A stretch of DNA of 64,000 bases. Source: an uncultured Acidimicrobiales bacterium. GTDB taxonomy: Bacteria > Actinomycetota > Acidimicrobiia > Acidimicrobiales > Bin134. The stretch spans positions 186,001-250,000 of the forward strand of contig OX638350.1 of the NCBI GenBank assembly GCA_951813325.1, read 5' to 3'. Below are positions 60,896 to 64,000 of the stretch, in pieces (the first letter of the stretch is position 1; each line of letters starts with the position of its first letter). The position numbers and the translations under genes are program-made. The notes under the pieces are model-generated. The model searched no databases, was not told where the DNA came from, and was given only the letters and a program-made list of their open reading frames with translations.

Positions 60896-61876
60896 ATGAA
60901 CGGCCTCATTGATGTCCACGCCCACATCGTGCTGGAGGGCACAATGGGCGCGGCCGGCCTCTGTGGTCCCGAGATCGGTGCCCACGGCGACGGCACCCCC
61001 TGGTTCCGGGTAGGCGGCTACCAGCTCGACGGGGTGGCCTACCGGGGATCGCTGTTCATCGAGCTAGACATGCGCCTGGAGGCCATGGACGCCCAGGGCA
61101 TCTCGGTACAGGCCCTGTCGCCTAACCCGCTGAGTTACCTCCATTTCATCGAACCGCAGCTGGCCATCGACTTCTGTCGCCGCCACAACGACGATCTGGC
61201 CACTGCGGTGGCCATCCACCCCGATCGCTTTGTCGGGCTGGCCGCGCTGCCCATGCAGGACGTTGACGCTGCCTGCACGGAGCTGCACCGGGCGGTGCAG
61301 GAACTGGGCCTGCTGGCTGGGTACACCGGTACCGACTTCGGCACCCCGCTGGACGATCCGGCCATGGACCAGCTTTGGTCGCTGTGCACCGAGCTGGATG
61401 TGCCCCATTTTTTGCACCCCACCCAGTCGGGCATCGACGGCCCGCTGCTCGACCCCCGGCTGCGGCGCTGGGATCTCGATCTGGTACTGGAGTACTCCTA
61501 CGAGGAGACGGTGGCGGTGGCCACCCTGGTGTTCGGTGGGGTCACCGAGCGCCATCCCGATCTGGACTTGTGCCTGTCCCACGGTGGCGGCACCACGCCC
61601 ATCATCTTGTCCAAGCTCCGCAAGCTGGCCGAGCGCCGCCCCGCCGCCCCCGAGTGGATCAAAGAACCAGGCGCTTTCGACCGGGCCCTCAACCGCCTGT
61701 GGTTCGACTGCCACATCACCGGCGCCGCCGAGCTCACCCTGGCCCTCGAGCAGTTCGGCGCCGACCGACTGGTCTACGGCACCAACTTCGGAGGCTGGGA
61801 CCGAGGCACCGGCCCCGACGTGGCCCACCTCGCCGACACGCTCAACACCAATGCCACCCGCCTGCTGCGGCTCTGA
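60896..61876 (+). CDS. amidohydrolase-family decarboxylase (ACMSD-like)
   Basis: A 326-aa TIM-barrel metalloenzyme of the amidohydrolase-2 group. The N-terminal metal site is LIDVHAHIV (H-x-H). Then come FVGLAALPMQDVDAACTEL, FLHPTQSG (His) and LCLSHGGGTTPIILSKL (His), and the Asp-bearing end ADRLVYGTNFGGWD; usually G-S-D in the family, here G-T-N, so one metal ligand may differ. Members decarboxylate or hydrate aromatic ring-cleavage intermediates. It is the last gene of the plus-strand run from 58145. Confidence 0.8.
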   Translation: MNGLIDVHAHIVLEGTMGAAGLCGPEIGAHGDGTPWFRVGGYQLDGVAYRGSLFIELDMRLEAMDAQGISVQALSPNPLSYLHFIEPQLAIDFCRRHNDDLATAVAIHPDRFVGLAALPMQDVDAACTELHRAVQELGLLAGYTGTDFGTPLDDPAMDQLWSLCTELDVPHFLHPTQSGIDGPLLDPRLRRWDLDLVLEYSYEETVAVATLVFGGVTERHPDLDLCLSHGGGTTPIILSKLRKLAERRPAAPEWIKEPGAFDRALNRLWFDCHITGAAELTLALEQFGADRLVYGTNFGGWDRGTGPDVAHLADTLNTNATRLLRL

Positions 61877-61880
61877 TCGC

Positions 61881-62387
61881 TCAGGAAGTGGCTTGGCGGG
61901 CGGCCCAGCGGGCTTGGGCGATGGCTTCTACTTGGGGGTTGCCGTCGGTGAAGGTCGGCTCTAGCTGGCGGTGGGCGATGCGCCAGCCGTCGGGGGTTCG
62001 CACCATTTGGTCGATGTATTTGCCGTGCACAGAGTAGGTGTCGCCGCCGGGAGTATCCGCGACGTACTTGGTGGCGACGAAGTAGCAGCCGGCGATGGCC
62101 TTGTCGCCGTCCACCTGGGCCCAGTGGCTGCCGTTGAAGTGCTGGGCGCCGTCCAACGGTTCCAGCGAGGAGGCGCACTTTGCCGCGATGGCCTCCAGGC
62201 CCTCAAACCGCTCACCCCGGAAGTCGGCCACGGCGTCGGGCAGGAAGATCTCCTTCAAGGCGCCCCAGCGGTGGTTGTCCAGCGACCAGGCGTAGCGGAT
62301 TTGGATGTGGCGGATGGCGTCGCGGTCCAAAAGGTCTTGAATCCGGCCTGGATCAAGACCATGGGCGTCGTCTGACCTGGTGTCCAT
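61881..62387 (-). CDS. SnoaL-like / NTF2-fold protein
   Basis: A 168-aa SnoaL-like protein: IQDLLDRDAIRHIQIRYAWSLDNHRWGALKEIFLPDAVADF, the usual helix-D-H loop, then HFNGSHWAQVDGDKAIAGCYFVATKYVADT and the final strands VRTPDGWRIAHRQLEPTF. It is related to, but far from, the copies at 2132 and 4961. It is convergent with the amidohydrolase gene (4-bp gap). The ligand is unknown. Confidence 0.78.
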   Translation of the reverse strand: MDTRSDDAHGLDPGRIQDLLDRDAIRHIQIRYAWSLDNHRWGALKEIFLPDAVADFRGERFEGLEAIAAKCASSLEPLDGAQHFNGSHWAQVDGDKAIAGCYFVATKYVADTPGGDTYSVHGKYIDQMVRTPDGWRIAHRQLEPTFTDGNPQVEAIAQARWAARQATS

Positions 62388-62417
62388 TGCCCGGTGAGCT
62401 CAGAGCGAAGTAGAAGC

Positions 62418-62675
62418 CTACTCAACCAACTTGGCCAGCATTTCGTCAGCCAAGGCGATTTCTTCAGCGGTGAGAGGACATGCGGAATCTTCCAGTATCT
62501 GTTCCAGCGATTCCTTACCCGGCGTTTCTTGCCACAGCGCTTGGTTTCCCAGCTCCTTGTGAACAACCTTCCGCAGGTATTCCGAGACGCTTTTCGCCCG
62601 TCCGGCTTCTACCAGCGCATTGAGCTGGGCAACCTGGACCTCCGGGAGGGTGATCGTGATCTCTCGGGTGTCCAC
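62418..62675 (-). CDS. VapB-like antitoxin, second copy (downstream of the toxin)
   Basis: An 85-aa protein with a ribbon-helix-helix start, REITITLPEVQVAQLNALVEAGRAKSVSEYLRKVVHKEL. The C-terminal acidic region LEQILEDSACPLTAEEIALADEMLAKL would wrap the toxin. It is a clear paralog of the protein at 63078-63338. GTG 62675 is preceded by the same TCGCTAGAGTGGGC leader as the other copy. Its position after the PIN gene makes a B-C-B' order. Confidence 0.75.
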   Translation of the reverse strand: MDTREITITLPEVQVAQLNALVEAGRAKSVSEYLRKVVHKELGNQALWQETPGKESLEQILEDSACPLTAEEIALADEMLAKLVE

Positions 62676-62685
62676 TTGGCCCACT

Positions 62686-63078
62686 CTAGCGACCAGTTTT
62701 GCTGACGGGGACAATCTCAATCGTGGGGTCCAGGAGTCGGATGTCGTCGGGGTCGGAAGTGATAACCGGCTGCCCCTGTCGGCGGGCACACAGAACCACG
62801 TGAGCGTCTACGACATCGGCAGTGCCGGAGGTCGCCAACAGGTGCCCAACACTGTTGGCATCGTCTCGGTCTAGCGGGATGAAGTCTGTTTCAGGCAATT
62901 TGGCAATTCGGGACAGTTCGGCCTGTCGTTTCGGTTGCCGTATGGCTTGGGCCCAAACTGCTGCCGGGATGGTGATTCTGTAGTCGGCCTTGACAGCTTT
63001 TCCTAGGAGCCTAGAGATTTTCAGGTTGCCGCGCTCAATGGCGATCAGCCCGCCGGTGTCCATTGTGTATCCGGACAT
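62686..63078 (-). CDS. PIN-domain ribonuclease toxin (VapC-like)
   Basis: A 130-aa PIN domain. The first acidic residue is D7 in YTMDTGGLIAIERGN with E15. The second acidic cluster is TADVVDAHVVLCARRQ (D88, D91) and the last is TSDPDDIRLL (D109). Such toxins cut tRNA, rRNA or mRNA with Mg2+. ATG 63078 shares its A with the stop of the upstream antitoxin (TGATG coupling). Its own TAG stop lies in the leader of the second antitoxin gene. Confidence 0.8.
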   Translation of the reverse strand: MSGYTMDTGGLIAIERGNLKISRLLGKAVKADYRITIPAAVWAQAIRQPKRQAELSRIAKLPETDFIPLDRDDANSVGHLLATSGTADVVDAHVVLCARRQGQPVITSDPDDIRLLDPTIEIVPVSKTGR

Positions 63079-63338
63079 CAGGCGTTCGCTGGCTTGGGCT
63101 CACGCTGTTTGGCCAGCATGGATTGAACCCAGGCTTCGTCTTCTGGCGTTAAAGGCCCTCCTGATTCCTCCATGATCCGGTTTACCGTTTCTTGCCAGAG
63201 CATTTCGTTGATCAGGGCCTTGCGGACAACAAGCTGCATGAATTCGGAGACGCTCTCGATCCGTTCTGCTTCTACCAGGGCATTGAGCTGGGCAATCTGG
63301 ATCTTTGGGAGGGTTACGGTGACCTGCTGGGCGTCCAC
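63078..63338 (-). CDS. VapB-like antitoxin, first copy (upstream of the toxin)
   Basis: An 86-aa ribbon-helix-helix protein, QQVTVTLPKIQIAQLNALVEAERIESVSEFMQLVVRKAL, with toxin-binding tail IMEESGGPLTPEDEAWVQSMLAKQREPK. It aligns along its length with the copy at 62418-62675 and is the direct partner of the PIN gene it overlaps. GTG 63338 follows the shared leader TCGCTAGAGTGGGC (on the minus strand, just upstream of the start). Confidence 0.78.
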   Translation of the reverse strand: MDAQQVTVTLPKIQIAQLNALVEAERIESVSEFMQLVVRKALINEMLWQETVNRIMEESGGPLTPEDEAWVQSMLAKQREPKPANA

Positions 63339-63339
63339 T

Positions 63340-63355
63340 ACGCCCACTCTAGCGA
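63340..63355 (-). promoter_or_regulatory. duplicated leader motif upstream of both antitoxin starts
   Basis: On the minus strand TCGCTAGAGTGGGC ends 3 bp before GTG 63338 and occurs again 3 bp before GTG 62675 (62679-62692). The motif includes the PIN stop codon in the second position. It may be an operator or a ribosome-site region copied along with the antitoxin gene. Confidence 0.5.
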
Positions 63356-63484
63356 TCCAAGCGGCTGCCAGCAACAGCTTTCAGCTATTTTCAATAAGTT
63401 TCAGTGAGAAAGGAATAGCCTGTCCGACCTGGCAAGATCACCCAGATTAGGATGCCGGACACAAGCGATTTACAGGGGGCATCG

Positions 63485-64000
63485 ATGGGCGGACGACTGG
63501 AGGGGCGGGTGGCGGCCATCACCGGGGCGTCCAGCGGGATCGGCCGGGCTGCGGCCCAGCGGTTCGCCGCTGAGGGTGCCAAGGTGGCCATCGGCGACAT
63601 TCAAGACGACGCCGGCAAGGCGCTGGCCGAATCGCTGGGGAGCGGCACCGTGTTCGTCCGCTGCGACGTGACCTCCGAGGACAATGTGGCCGCACTGGTG
63701 GATGCCGCGGTGGGCGAGTTTGGCCAACTCGATGTGATGTACAACAACGCGGGTATCGTCGGCGCGGTGGGGCCTGTTGACACCACCCCGGCCGATGAGT
63801 GGCACGCCACCATGGATGTGCTGCTCCACGGCGTGTTCTACGGGGTCAAACACGCCGCTCGGGTCATGAAGCCCCGGGGCACCGGCTCGATCATCTCCAT
63901 GGCCAGCACCGCGGGGGTGATGGGCGGCCTCGGACCCCACGCCTACGCGGCCGCCAAGCATGCGGTGGTCGGGTTGACCAAGAACGCGGCCGCCGAGCTG
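63485..64000 (+). CDS. short-chain dehydrogenase/reductase, 3' end beyond window
   Basis: The first 172 codons of a classical SDR are present and open to the right edge. The cofactor motif is VAAITGASSGIGRAAAQRF, the second strand VAIGDIQDD suggests an NAD-type acidic residue, MYNNAGIVG is the NNAG site, and the active site is SIISMASTAGVMGGLGPHAYAAAKHAVVG (Ser, Tyr, Lys). ATG 63485 is preceded by GGGGG; an in-frame ATG at 63452 is possible. Substrate unknown. Confidence 0.85.
   Translation, partial: MGGRLEGRVAAITGASSGIGRAAAQRFAAEGAKVAIGDIQDDAGKALAESLGSGTVFVRCDVTSEDNVAALVDAAVGEFGQLDVMYNNAGIVGAVGPVDTTPADEWHATMDVLLHGVFYGVKHAARVMKPRGTGSIISMASTAGVMGGLGPHAYAAAKHAVVGLTKNAAAEL

Noticed and set aside
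1..64000. tRNA or rRNA genes
   Set aside because: I saw no cloverleaf-like or rRNA-like segment while reading the gaps; a covariance-model search would settle it.

Overview
The window is high-GC (roughly mid-60s percent by eye), densely coded and rich in ATGA/GTGA stop-start overlaps. It looks like an actinobacterial chromosome. The evidence is a dnaK-grpE-dnaJ-hspR operon behind a HAIR-type HspR operator, an F420-type luciferase-like oxidoreductase, EgtB/EgtD ergothioneine enzymes, a fused cytochrome-b/Fe-S reductase of the mycobacterial Rv0338c type, and frequent GTG/TTG starts. The gene mix (SnoaL-like, crotonase, acyl-CoA dehydrogenase, SDR, amidohydrolase) suggests class Acidimicrobiia, but that is inference.

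Layout. 1-8 kb is accessory: a truncated alpha/beta hydrolase at the left edge, a PuuD-like amidotransferase, a coiled-coil membrane protein with a 21-bp minisatellite, a 166-bp MITE-like inverted-repeat element, two nearly identical SnoaL-like genes flanking a VOC protein, a small-gene pair and an APH-like kinase, and an AT-rich DUF3800 gene. 8-20 kb is a polyamine uptake and catabolism locus. On the minus strand a coupled run encodes an aminotransferase, an Lrp regulator, PotA, PotB, PotC, PotD and an agmatinase-type ureohydrolase. Divergently on the plus strand lie an aldehyde dehydrogenase and two FAD oxidases, with a palindromic operator candidate between the two units. 20-24 kb holds a hydrolase, an SDR, an AHSA1-like protein and two glycosidase remnants (GH10 and GH3) fused back to back.

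24-38 kb is core metabolism: PEP carboxylase, the fused Fe-S reductase, an ammonium transporter, phosphoglycerate mutase, the DnaK chaperone operon and egtB-egtD. 38-50 kb is a de novo purine cluster, purA-D-E-B-C-S-Q-L-F-M, interrupted between purQ and purL by one opposite-strand gene of unknown function.

50-64 kb is mixed. It has a DUF7064-like protein, an LLM oxidoreductase and a dehalogenase-like hydrolase whose 3' end is duplicated about 1.2 kb downstream around a membrane-protein gene. A hicAB module, a HAD phosphatase and an MscS channel follow. Then comes an acyl-CoA/ring-degradation type cluster (BadI/MenB-like crotonase, acyl-CoA dehydrogenase, SDR, CMD-like protein, ACMSD-like amidohydrolase), a SnoaL-like gene, a toxin-antitoxin group with a PIN toxin between two paralogous antitoxins, and an SDR cut by the right edge. 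No rRNA, tRNA or CRISPR array was seen.
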